Source: 0-14-0-20-45-22 sp041645495 (lineage in GTDB: Bacteria; Fidelibacterota; UBA2242). Taken from it: a stretch of DNA of 38,967 nucleotides. The notes below the pieces were generated by a model. It did no database searches, was not told the origin of the DNA, and was given only the letters and a program-made list of their open reading frames with translations. Numbering within the stretch: the first letter of the stretch is position 1; every line of letters begins with the position of its first letter. Where the stretch lies: the NCBI GenBank assembly GCA_041645495.1, contig JBAZPZ010000008.1:1-38967 (forward strand), written 5' to 3'. The translations under genes and the position numbers were made by a program. Shown here one piece after another: positions 1 through 6,692 of the stretch.

Positions 1-127
1 CATTTTAACTCCTTTTTTTGGAGCTTAAATTGGAAAAAGTGTAACCTATGTGCTGCTACTAAATTACGCATTAAGTGTAACCTATCTTATGCAACTTTTT
101 ATGTAACCTATGTTGTGCAACTTGTCA
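1..127 (-). mobile_element. End of an insertion sequence (possibly IS21-like), transposase start just outside
   Basis: Three direct copies of a roughly 22-bp word beginning TGTAACCTAT lie at 40-61, 76-97 and 102-123; the last two match at about 19 of 22 positions. On the minus strand they lie upstream of an AAAGGAG ribosome binding site and an ATG at positions 3-1, so a gene runs out of the window to the left. The reading frame of the neighbouring GLUG-type gene changes to unrelated sequence at about position 127, where the minus strand reads TGACAAGTTGC, so I place the element's outer tip there. Several terminal repeats per end are known for IS21-family elements, which is why I suggest that family; the transposase itself is not visible. 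Confidence 0.5.
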
Positions 128-429
128 TATAGAGAACTTATAACGTGATTCTGTCCATCATAATTGCCTTTAAAAGAAGCAATACCACTTCTGCCAATCG
201 GATTGAATCCATCGCCACTGTTTGTGGAAGAAGCGTCAATATCGGCTGTCTGGATAAAATATTTGCCAGCAACCCAGTCACCAGATGTATTGCTTAGTTC
301 CAACAGATCGTTGAGATTAGCAATTTGATATGGACTGCCGGATGTTCCGGCGCCGCCGCTGTAGGTGCCGGCGAAGGCTCCGGATAAACTGAATACTACT
401 GCACAAACTATTAAAGCCCTTCTTTTCAT
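82..429 (-). pseudogene. Truncated secreted GLUG/right-handed-repeat surface protein
   Basis: The start at 429 follows an AGGAG site with good spacing; an ATG six bases earlier is too close to it. Residues 1-20 form a signal peptide (MKRRALIVCAVVFSLSGAFA), followed by GTYSGGAGTSGSPYQIANL and the pattern ADIDAS...GFNPIG...FKGNYDGQNHVISSLY. This is the usual opening of secreted proteins with GLUG-type beta-helical repeats, which normally run several hundred residues and end in a sorting domain. Homology stops at ISSLY (about position 127), and the last 14 codons are encoded by the insertion-sequence end. The gene is therefore a 5' fragment; the rest lies beyond the element or is lost. Confidence 0.75.
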
Positions 430-502
430 AATCATCTCCTGCTATTTTTCATGATCTAATCCTTACGACATCTCTACGGTATAAAATCTAATGAAGTATT
501 TG

Positions 503-758
503 TTATTTAATAAAAACCATTTTCTGATAATTGGCATGGCTTCCCGATCGTAAACACACGAAATAAACTCCGCTTCCCAGGTTCTGCGGGCTTTATCCAC
601 GCGTCAAGAGTTAATGCCTCAGTCATATTCAAGTTATCATTATGAGTAATCTCCACATAATCATTCACGCCGTCGAACCCCAGTGCATTCCCTGCCCCTT
701 GCGCAAAAACTTGAACAGTAAATAGAGAAAATAACAAAACCCTCATCTTGATTTTCAT
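503..758 (-). pseudogene. Gutted LamG-domain protein with sorting-domain tail
   Basis: A good AAGGGAG site precedes the ATG at 758. The protein opens with a signal peptide (MKIKMRVLLFSLFTVQVFA) and the first part of a LamG/concanavalin-like domain (NALGFDGVNDYVEITHNDNL...ALTLDAWIKP). The domain stops abruptly after about 56 residues. From about position 580 a different frame reads LGSGVYFVCLRSGSHANYQK followed by MVFIK and a stop at 505-503, the typical end of a Por/type IX C-terminal sorting domain. The open frame itself ends out of phase at 507. A large internal deletion that joined the two ends out of frame is the simplest reading. No functional product is expected. Confidence 0.75.
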
Positions 759-806
759 AACATTTCTCCCTTATTTTGTCCTCTACAAAAGTGTTAGTTT
801 TTCTTT

Positions 807-989
807 CTATTTGATGAGTACAATCTTCCTGGCGCTATTCTGGTCAATGATTGTTGTCATCAGAAAATATATCCCCGAACTCAACTCCCGGCAATTCACA
901 CCGCGGTACCCGCCGGTTTGCCCAAAAATAATCTTAAAACCGATAATCAGAAGAATGCCAGTTTTCACGGAAAATAGATTCCGTTTCAT
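807..989 (-). pseudogene. Signal peptide joined directly to a sorting-domain tail
   Basis: Starting at the internal ATG at 989-987, the frame reads a signal peptide (MKRNLFSVKTGILLIIGFKI followed by IFGQ), about nine residues of unclear origin, then SSGIYFLMTTIIDQNSARKI and VLIK at the stop, which is the standard end of a Por/type IX C-terminal sorting domain. Nothing remains of the mature protein. The open frame extends upstream to 1109, but those residues look like noise. Together with the gene at 503-758 this is a second case where both ends of a secreted protein survive and the middle is gone. It could encode a 60-residue exported peptide, but I infer a remnant. Confidence 0.65.
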
Positions 990-1070
990 ATCCTGTACAT
1001 CCTCTGTATCCATTGTCCCATGTTGCGCGAAAAATGCGCAAAGCCGCCCGCTTCTCCCGAAAGGAGATTT

Positions 1071-1262
1071 CCCGACACCGAAGTCCCGTTTGGTTCGATC
1101 GTTTATCATATCAATTATTCAAATACCGGTAAAAGTTTAACGACGGAATTCAATATTGCCAAGAAGATTTTTGCAGATTCGGCATCCGATTAAACTATTT
1201 TGATACGCGGCACACTCACCGCTAATAATTTACCGCTTGATAATTCGCTTTTTCTTAAATAG
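1071..1262 (+). pseudogene. Tail of a secreted repeat protein with an in-frame stop
   Basis: The plus strand reads PDTEVPFGSIVYHINYSNTG then KSLTTEFNIAKKIFADSASD, a TAA at 1191-1193, and continues in the same frame as TILIRGTLTANNLPLDNSLF to a stop at 1260-1262. The first part resembles DUF11-type extracellular repeats (..VPxGSxVxYxIxYxNTG..). No start codon with a ribosome binding site is visible, and the sequence upstream does not look coding. I read it as the 3' end of a decayed surface-protein gene. The family assignment is weak. Confidence 0.4.
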
Positions 1263-1284
1263 AATAACACGAAGATGAATTTTA

Positions 1285-2064
1285 ATGAAAACGATCGATA
1301 ACATGACTCAGCCTCCGCTCCATCCAGATTCTTCTTCCGGCGCGGACTCTTTCCGAACGAGCAACCGGCACATTCACTCGTATTTGTCGCCCTGCGCCGA
1401 TCGATCTATGACAATCCCGAACATCGTCGAAGGATCGGAAGAATTGGGAATGAAATCGATAGCCATCGTCGATCATCACCCGATTCCGAATCAGAATATT
1501 TTAAAAAACATCGACACGCACCGGCGCGAGTTAGCCGATTTAAAAACGTCGTTGAACATTTCGTTAGGCGCGGAACTTTCCGCTTACGATGTCGGAAAAT
1601 ACGCAGATTCTTTGGAAGTCAACCGGCAAATTCCCTACCGGCTCTACTCATGCAACCATTATCACCAATCGTTTTGGAAACATCCGGCAAAAAGAACACC
1701 GCGCGGTTATGCGAGTCACATGCTGGCAATTCTCCGCGAATTGATTCCGACAGGACGCGCGGATTGCATCGCGCATCCATTTATCGGTTTCTACATTCCA
1801 CACCTTTTGCCCTACTCTTCCGAAGTGACAAAGTCGATTACAGACGACGAACTCGCGGAAATCATGGAACTCGGGAAACGGTTTAAGGTCGCATGGGAAA
1901 TCAACGCGAATACGATATTTTACGATTTCACTTTTGCCCGGCGATACTGGAAAATCGGAACGGAAATCGGCGTCGAGTTCCGGTTCGGCACCGATGCGCA
2001 TCAATTGAGAAATCTCATGAACGACGCGCCGTATTTGCTTTTCAACAGGGAAATTCCATCTTAA
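1285..2064 (+). CDS. PHP-domain metal-dependent phosphoesterase
   Basis: The 259-residue protein has the metal-binding pattern of the PHP superfamily: H29-x-H31 (NRHIHSYLSP), D63-H64-H65 (IVDHH), E97 (GAELSAY), H125/H127 (CNHYH), H164 (CIAHPF) and D237-x-H239 (GTDAH). Together these can hold two or three metal ions for hydrolysing a phosphoester, as in histidinol-phosphatase or the polymerase PHP domain. There is no polymerase or other extra domain and no signal peptide, so a cytoplasmic stand-alone enzyme is expected. The substrate cannot be told. No strong ribosome binding site precedes the ATG at 1285; the ATG at 1303 is an alternative, and the conserved region starts near residue 27 either way. 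The GNAT gene follows after 44 bases. Confidence 0.8.
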   Translation: MKTIDNMTQPPLHPDSSSGADSFRTSNRHIHSYLSPCADRSMTIPNIVEGSEELGMKSIAIVDHHPIPNQNILKNIDTHRRELADLKTSLNISLGAELSAYDVGKYADSLEVNRQIPYRLYSCNHYHQSFWKHPAKRTPRGYASHMLAILRELIPTGRADCIAHPFIGFYIPHLLPYSSEVTKSITDDELAEIMELGKRFKVAWEINANTIFYDFTFARRYWKIGTEIGVEFRFGTDAHQLRNLMNDAPYLLFNREIPS

Positions 2065-2108
2065 AATGAAACTTTTAAAATCTTTTCAGAATAAAACAGG
2101 AGATTGAA

Positions 2109-2444
2109 ATGCCCGAAGATTTTCATATCCGAATCGCCGAGCCGAAAGACGCCGATGATTTGATCGAGTTCAACATTGCGATGGCTAAAGAAACGGAAAA
2201 CAAGATTCTGCCGCCGGAAATCATCACCGCCGGCGTTCACAACTTATTCGCCCATCCCGAATATTCGGGATTTTATTTAGTCGCCGAAACGAACGGCGAA
2301 ATCGCCGGCGCGCTAATGGTTACGACCGAATGGAGCGATTGGCGGAACGGCTTGTTCTGGTGGATTCAGAGTGTGTACGTCAAACCGAAATTCCGCAGGC
2401 AGGGCATTTACCGGAAGATGTACGAAGAGTTGCATTCCCGATAA
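2109..2444 (+). CDS. GNAT acetyltransferase, short, probably truncated at the C-terminus
   Basis: The start is supported by CAGGAG 8 bases upstream. The 111 residues show the GNAT core: an N-terminal strand (HIRIAEPKDADDLIEFN), a central strand (GFYLVAETNGEIAGALMVTT), and the acetyl-CoA-binding motif A (IQSVYVKPKFRRQGIYRKMY; R/Q-x-x-G-x-x/R type). GNAT enzymes normally run 140-160 residues; the last strands (motif B) are missing. The frame stops just after LHSR at a degenerate palindrome (TCCCGATAAGTCGG, 2436-2449). An exact 18-bp palindrome also sits in frame at 2254-2271. It may be inactive. The substrate is unknown. Confidence 0.7.
   Translation: MPEDFHIRIAEPKDADDLIEFNIAMAKETENKILPPEIITAGVHNLFAHPEYSGFYLVAETNGEIAGALMVTTEWSDWRNGLFWWIQSVYVKPKFRRQGIYRKMYEELHSR
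2254..2271. repeat. Small palindromic repeat, in frame inside the GNAT gene
   Basis: ATCCCGAATATTCGGGAT is a perfect 18-bp palindrome. It has the same TCCCGA/TCGGGA arms as the repeats at 3211, 4041, 6655 and 21763. Its length is a multiple of three and it reads through as PEYSG within the GNAT protein, so the frame is kept. It may be an accommodated insertion or a chance match. Confidence 0.55.
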
Positions 2445-3210
2445 GTCGGTCGTTGTGAATTGCATCGTCCGCGAGTAAATTTATCCGTTAGAATTGAAAG
2501 AAGATAAAACCAATATTTAAGCCGAGGATATTTGTCATGTTCAATCTTCGCTTCGCCGCCCGCCGGTTTCATCCGGCATACCTGATTCTCGCCTTTGCTC
2601 TTTTATCCGCCTGTTCGCCGAAACAACCCGTAGCGCCGCCGATCGCACAGATTATCTCCAAAACGACCGTCATTCATGGCGACACGCTCATGGACAACTA
2701 TTATTGGTTGCGCGATAAGACGAATCCGGAAGTCATCAAGTATCTCGAAGACGAAAACGCTTACACGGCATCCGTCATGAAGCATACGGAAAAACTCCAG
2801 AAAAAACTGTACAAAGAAATGCTTAGCAGAATTCAGGAGACCGATCTGTCGGTTCCATCCCGGAAGGACGATTATTTCTATTATCAGCGCACCGTCAAAG
2901 GCAAACAGTATCCGATTTATTGCCGGAAAAAGGGAAACTTGAATGCCGCCGAAGAGATCCTTCTGGATCAAAACGAACTGGCGAAAGGTCATTCGTATCT
3001 CGAAGTCGGCGTCTATAATGTCTCTCCGGATCACCGGATTCTCGCCTATTCCGTCGATGCAAACGGCTCGGAACAGTACGATCTCCGCTTCAAAGACCTA
3101 AGCACCGGTCAGACGCTTTCCGAAACGATTCCGAACACCTATTACGGCGCGGAATGGGCTAACGACAACAAAACTTTCTTTTACACAACACTCGACAGCA
3201 TCGGTCGCCC

Positions 3211-3229
3211 ATCCCGATTCATTCGGGAT
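3211..3229. repeat. Palindromic repeat at the first frame break of the peptidase gene
   Basis: ATCCCGATTCATTCGGGAT has 7-bp arms around the loop TTCAT. The core TCCCGA-N5-TCGGGA is 17 bases (3212-3228). The frame change required here is +2 modulo 3, which equals 17 modulo 3. The codons on either side give IGRP and FRHEIGTD, as expected for the family. Confidence 0.8.
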
Positions 3230-4040
3230 TCCGGCATGAAATCGGAACCGATCCGAAAAACGATGCGCTGGTTTTTGAGGAACCCGACGAAGCGTTCTAT
3301 ATGAACTTTTTCAAGACGCGAAGCGAAGAATTCCTGATGATCGAACTCGGTTCCATGACGACGACCGAAGTCTATTTTATCCGCGCCGATCAGCCGACTT
3401 CCCAACCGACATCGATCACCAAACGCAAAAGCGGCATCGAATATTATGTCGATCACCACGGCGATTATTTTTATGTCATGACCAACGAAAACGCGCTGAA
3501 TTTCAAACTGATGAAAGCGCCGGTTGCCGCATTCGCCCGGAAAAACTGGAAAGAGGTTATCGCGCATCGTTCCGACGTGAAATTGGAAGGCGTGGACTTT
3601 TTCCGGAATTTTGAGATCGTTTACGAACGTGAACTGGGACTTGAAAAAATCCTCGTAACGAATCTGACGGACGATCAATCCTTCCTTATCGATTTCCCGG
3701 AACCGGTCTATTCCGTTTTCCCGTCCGACAATCCCGAATTCGATACGGAAGTCTTCCGCTTTTCCTACACGTCGATGATCACACCGAAATCCATCTTCGA
3801 TTACAATCTCAAGACGAAGACGCGCGAATTGAAGAAACAAGACAAAGTGCTGGGAGAATTTGCCTCTTCCGACTATGTCACCGAACGCATCTTTGCACCG
3901 GCGAGCGACGGGAAACAAATTCCCATTTCATTGGTCTATCGAAAAGGATTGCAAAAAGACGGAACCACGCCATTGTTCCTCTATGCTTACGGCTCGTACG
4001 GTTCGCCGACCGATCCGACCTTTTCATCTTCGCGGCTCAG

Positions 4041-4056
4041 TCCCGATGCTTCGGGA
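4041..4056. repeat. Palindromic repeat at the second frame break of the peptidase gene
   Basis: TCCCGATGCTTCGGGA has 6-bp arms around the loop TGCT. Its 16 bases equal the +1 modulo 3 shift needed to pass from FSSSRLS to RGFVYAIAHVRGGGEMG. The arms are the same as at 3211-3229, while the loop differs. Confidence 0.8.
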
Positions 4057-4702
4057 TCGTGGTTTTGTCTATGCCATCGCGCATGTTCGCGGCGGCGGCG
4101 AAATGGGACGTCAATGGTACGATGACGGCAAGATGCTAAAGAAGAAAAACACATTCACGGATTTCATTGCCTGCGCCGATTACCTGATCGCTCAGAAATA
4201 TACGAACAAGGACAAATTAGTAGCCTCCGGAGGAAGCGCCGGCGGTTTGCTGATGGGCACGATCGTCAACATGCGCCCGGAATTGTTCAAAGCGGTCGTT
4301 GCGCAAGTGCCATTCATCGATGTCATCAACACGATGATAGATCCGACGATTCCACTGACGGTTATCGAATACGAAGAATGGGGAAATCCGAACATTCTAA
4401 AAGAATATAAATATCTGAAAACCTATTCGCCGTATGATAACGTCGTCGCAAAGGATTATCCAAACCTGCTGATCACCGCCGGACTCAACGATCCGCGTGT
4501 TGCATACTGGGAACCGGCTAAATGGACGGCAAAACTTCGCACTCTGAAAACGGATAAAAACAGATTGATTCTGAAAACCGACATGGGAAAAGGACATTTC
4601 TCGGCGACCGGACGATATGATTATCTCCACGACCTTGCCTTTGAATACACATTCGTTTTCGATGTCCTGAACATTCAAAACTAACTATCGGAGAAAAACA
4701 TC

Positions 4703-5152
4703 ATGTCATTTCACGAAGATCGAACCGTCAAATGCCCCGAATGCGGAGTCGAACAAATCGTCCAAATCTGGAATTCGCTGAACGTGAGCCTGAATCCGAA
4801 CGAAAAGAACAAACTCTTTGACGGCGGGATTAACCTGTTCATCTGCGAATCGTGCGGTCATAAAGCCTACATCCCGGTTTCGTTTCTCTATCACGATATG
4901 GATCGCAAGTTTTGCGTGCAGTATTTTCCATCGACATCCATGAAAAAAGCGGAATTTCTGACGCTGTTCAATTCGGACGGCTCGATGAGAATCTCCGAAA
5001 ACGTTGAATTTGCCGTTCCGGACTACATGAAAAACGTTCAAGTCGTGTTCAGCATGGACGAATTGGTACGATATGTTCTTTTCCGCGAAATGCTCATCGA
5101 ATATCATCTTAACACCGAAAATCAGGAGGAAAAAAATGGAAGATCTGCATAA
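4703..5152 (+). CDS. CpXC domain protein
   Basis: The 149-residue cytoplasmic protein has two CxxC pairs, C11/C14 (VKCPECG) and C48/C51 (FICESCGHK). These are followed by the conserved IPVSFLYHDMDRKFCVQYFP stretch typical of the CpXC family (PF14353). The cysteines probably bind zinc; the family's biochemical role is not known. A GGAG site lies upstream of the ATG. The end of the gene overlaps the start of the next one by 17 bases, so the two are probably translated together. Confidence 0.8.
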   Translation: MSFHEDRTVKCPECGVEQIVQIWNSLNVSLNPNEKNKLFDGGINLFICESCGHKAYIPVSFLYHDMDRKFCVQYFPSTSMKKAEFLTLFNSDGSMRISENVEFAVPDYMKNVQVVFSMDELVRYVLFREMLIEYHLNTENQEEKNGRSA

Positions 5153-5807
5153 CCAACCGACGTTAAATCCGAAGAAAAACACCAAAGCGACTTCCGCCAG
5201 AATCTGGCTGATCGTGATCTTGTTAATTTTTACGTTATTCGACCTCGGCTTTAAGAATCTCTATCCGTTTCTGGCGGTCACGGAACCTTCCGGCGGAAAG
5301 GCGCTTGTTATCGAAGGCGAGTTGCCGGACAATGTGATTCAGGAAGCGACAAAAGTCTTTCTGGACGGAAAATATGAAAAAATCTACACGACCGGAGGAC
5401 CGCTTCAGCAAGGTTATTTTCTATCGAAATATAAAACGAACGCGGAACTGACAAAGGCGACGTTGAAAGAGATCGGCTTTGACGAAAAACGCGTCGTCGC
5501 CGTTCCTTGCCCCAAAGCCGACAAAGACCGGACATTTGCCGCCGCAATTGCTTTGAAAGAATATTTGGTCGCGTCCGACACGACAGTGAAGTCGCTCGAC
5601 GTTCTTTCACTCGGACCGCACGCCCGCCGAAGCCAATTACTCTATCAAAAAGCGCTGGGAAAGGAATTTCAAGTCGGGATCATTGCCTCGCATCAGGTCG
5701 GATTCACGCCGGAAAAATGGTGGAAATCCAGCGACGGCGTCCGAATGGTTTTAGATGAGTCGATCGCTTACGTCTATGCGCGTATCTTTTTCTCGACGAA
5801 TAAATGA
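5136..5807 (+). CDS. YdcF/SanA-like DUF218 membrane-anchored protein
   Basis: I choose the ATG at 5136 because AGGAGGA (5124-5130) precedes it with correct spacing; the frame is open further upstream but has no such site. The 223-residue protein has one N-terminal membrane segment (about residues 22-40, IWLIVILLIFTLFDLGF) and then a DUF218 domain: KALVIEGELPDNVIQEATKV, a G-K-Y-E-K-I-Y-T-T-G-G strand, an ALKEYL helix and LSLGPHARRSQLLYQKAL. YdcF/SanA/ElyC proteins sit in the inner membrane with this domain outside and affect envelope integrity; the exact reaction is unknown. The overlap with the CpXC gene suggests a two-gene operon. Confidence 0.75.
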   Translation: MEDLHNQPTLNPKKNTKATSARIWLIVILLIFTLFDLGFKNLYPFLAVTEPSGGKALVIEGELPDNVIQEATKVFLDGKYEKIYTTGGPLQQGYFLSKYKTNAELTKATLKEIGFDEKRVVAVPCPKADKDRTFAAAIALKEYLVASDTTVKSLDVLSLGPHARRSQLLYQKALGKEFQVGIIASHQVGFTPEKWWKSSDGVRMVLDESIAYVYARIFFSTNK

Positions 5808-5823
5808 ATTCAAGAGGATTGAA

Positions 5824-5916
5824 ATGAAGACTTTACCATTTCGCATCCGTTTCCTGCTCGTGGCAATTTTCATGTTGTTTGTTTTCGGTTGTTCAAAGGA
5901 CGCTGATTTGTTATGA
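5824..5916 (+). pseudogene. Lipoprotein signal peptide fragment cut by a tandem repeat
   Basis: An AGAGGA site precedes an ATG at 5824. The frame reads MKTLPFRIRFLLVAIFMLFV then FGCSK, a textbook type II signal peptide with lipobox VFGC, and then DADLL and a stop. From AAGGACGCTG at 5896 onward the sequence is the first copy of the 162-bp repeat, so the mature lipoprotein is lost. It starts 16 bases after the DUF218 gene and may have been the third gene of that operon. Confidence 0.6.
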
Positions 5917-6248
5917 AAATATGGTTTAACATTATCAGTGGCGGATCTTTTAATTAGGAATTTTCCGCGTGTTCCGTGGGCAATTATTTTCTCTCTATGT
6001 AACCACAAAGGCACGAAGACACAAAGAAAAGGCAAAGATAGAAAACAACAGACGCTGAAGGACGCTGATTTGTTATGAAAATATGGTTTAACATTATCAG
6101 TGGCGGATCTTTTAATTGGGAATTTTCCGCGTGTTCCGTGGGCAATTATTTTCTCTCTATGTAACCACAAAGGCACGAAGACACAAAGAAAAGGCAAAGG
6201 CAAAGATAGAAAACAACAGACGCTGAAGGACGCTGATTTGTTATGAAA
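5896..6248. repeat. 162-bp tandem repeat, two full copies and a partial third
   Basis: Copies begin at 5896 and 6058, and a 23-base third copy begins at 6226, each opening AAGGACGCTGATTTGTTATG. Copy 2 differs by A/G at one site and by an extra GGCAAA near its end (168 bases). Each copy contains the phrases CCGCGTGTTCCGTGGG and AACCACAAAGGCACGAAGAC. The minus-strand open frame over this array (reading FLCVFVPLWLHREKIIAHGT twice) is a product of the repeat and is not a gene. Confidence 0.9.
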
Positions 6249-6260
6249 TATATTTCTGTT

Positions 6261-6284
6261 CCATCAGGTTCTCAAACCTGATGG
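6261..6284. repeat. Hairpin repeat CCATCAGGTT / AACCTGATGG
   Basis: Perfect 10-bp arms (6261-6270 and 6275-6284) flank the loop CTCA. No T-run follows, so it does not look like a terminator. It lies 32 bases before a second hairpin with the same loop logic (TGAG). Confidence 0.75.
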
Positions 6285-6316
6285 GTTCATGGATACTGTG
6301 GTTGGCGACGCTCCGG

Positions 6317-6336
6317 GTCAGATTTGAGAATCTGAC
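6317..6336. repeat. Hairpin repeat GTCAGATT / AATCTGAC
   Basis: Perfect 8-bp arms (6317-6324 and 6329-6336) surround the loop TGAG, the reverse complement of the loop in the preceding hairpin. It is intergenic, with no T-run. Confidence 0.7.
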
Positions 6337-6597
6337 GCAACGGGAAAAATGTCTGAATCGCTGATTAAGCAGATTACGCTGATTTGGCTGATTAAAAAGA
6401 ACAAAGCCGGAAAAGGGAATCTGTGAAATCCATAAATCAGCATAATCTGTGATTCTGACAGTGTTATGAATGAAGCAAACAAATATTCAGATATTTCATG
6501 GATGCCGTGCCGTGCTACTCTTGACCTTAATCTTGACCTTAATCTGTCTTCTCCCTTTTCGTGTATTTTCCCCGCCGCAGAAGGGTTTCGTCTTTTT

Positions 6598-6612
6598 TCC
6601 GCCAGAGGCGGA
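6598..6612. repeat. Short palindrome TCCGCC-AGA-GGCGGA
   Basis: Six-base arms around a 3-base centre, following a run of T (6593-6598). It is part of the repeat island and has no assigned role. Confidence 0.5.
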
Positions 6613-6654
6613 CAGGCTATGGTCAAAATATTTGCGTTCATTCGTGGGAACTTG

Positions 6655-6672
6655 TCCCGATATTGTTCGGGA
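6655..6672. repeat. TCCCGA-N6-TCGGGA palindromic repeat
   Basis: Arms TCCCGA (6655-6660) and TCGGGA (6667-6672) around TATTGT. GGAAC and GTTCC words just outside could extend the hairpin. It lies 21 bases past the stop of the minus-strand gene ending at 6693 and might stop its transcription, but no clear T-run follows on that strand. Confidence 0.65.
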
Positions 6673-6692
6673 TTCGTGGTTCCGAAACGTAT

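Larger units (their letters stand above)
2537..4684 (+). pseudogene. Prolyl oligopeptidase family (S9A, protease II-like) lipoprotein, frame broken twice
   Basis: Three consecutive frames together make one protein of about 715 residues, the normal length for S9A peptidases. Segment 1 (2537 to about 3211) has a lipoprotein signal (LILAFALLSAC) and the N-terminal region with DNYYWLRDKTNPEVIKYLEDEN. Segment 2 (about 3229-4040) is the beta-propeller (HEIGTDPKNDALVFEEPDEA...). Segment 3 (about 4057-4684) is the alpha/beta-hydrolase domain with nucleophile serine in GGSAGGLLMG, aspartate in GLNDPRV and histidine in GKGHFSATG. Both breaks coincide with TCCCGA-N4/5-TCGGGA palindromes (3212-3228 and 4041-4056). 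Removing exactly those 17 and 16 bases restores a single frame, although homologues would suggest about three residues more at each site. No other stop or frame change is seen. It is either a recently interrupted gene or one rescued at the RNA or translation level. Expected role: surface or periplasmic oligopeptide cleavage after Pro or basic residues. Confidence 0.85.
5917..6692. other. Long intergenic repeat island, no gene seen
   Basis: After the tandem repeat, this stretch holds two hairpin repeats (6261-6284 and 6317-6336), degenerate words such as CTGATTAAGCAGATTACGCTG (6361-6460), a double CTTGACCTTAAT near 6520-6545, a TCCGCC-AGA-GGCGGA palindrome (6598-6612) and a TCCCGA/TCGGGA palindrome (6655-6672). 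The open frames here (for example 6466-6858) have no ribosome binding sites and are low-complexity translations of repeats. Confidence 0.7.

Noticed and set aside
40..123. CRISPR-like array
   Set aside because: Three short repeats at unequal spacing (36 and 26 bases) with no spacers of constant size and no cas genes; an insertion-sequence end fits better.
748..1140. 130-residue plus-strand frame over the surface-protein remnants
   Set aside because: It runs antisense to a recognisable sorting-domain tail and signal peptide, has no ribosome binding site, and has no protein-like pattern except where another frame explains it.
3181..3918. Long minus-strand frame inside the peptidase gene
   Set aside because: Shadow of the real coding strand; the plus-strand frames have clear S9A motifs. 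Similar shadows under other genes (for example 8412-9050, 9090-9779, 35713-37026) were dropped for the same reason.
3200..4060. Programmed -1/+1 ribosomal frameshifting in the peptidase gene
   Set aside because: I see no slippery heptamer (X XXY YYZ) with a downstream structure at either break; the palindromes themselves account for the exact shift.
5751..6203. 150-residue minus-strand frame with a repeated FLCVFVPLWLHREKIIAHGT stretch
   Set aside because: It is the reverse translation of the 162-bp tandem repeat and overlaps the end of the DUF218 gene; there is no ribosome binding site.
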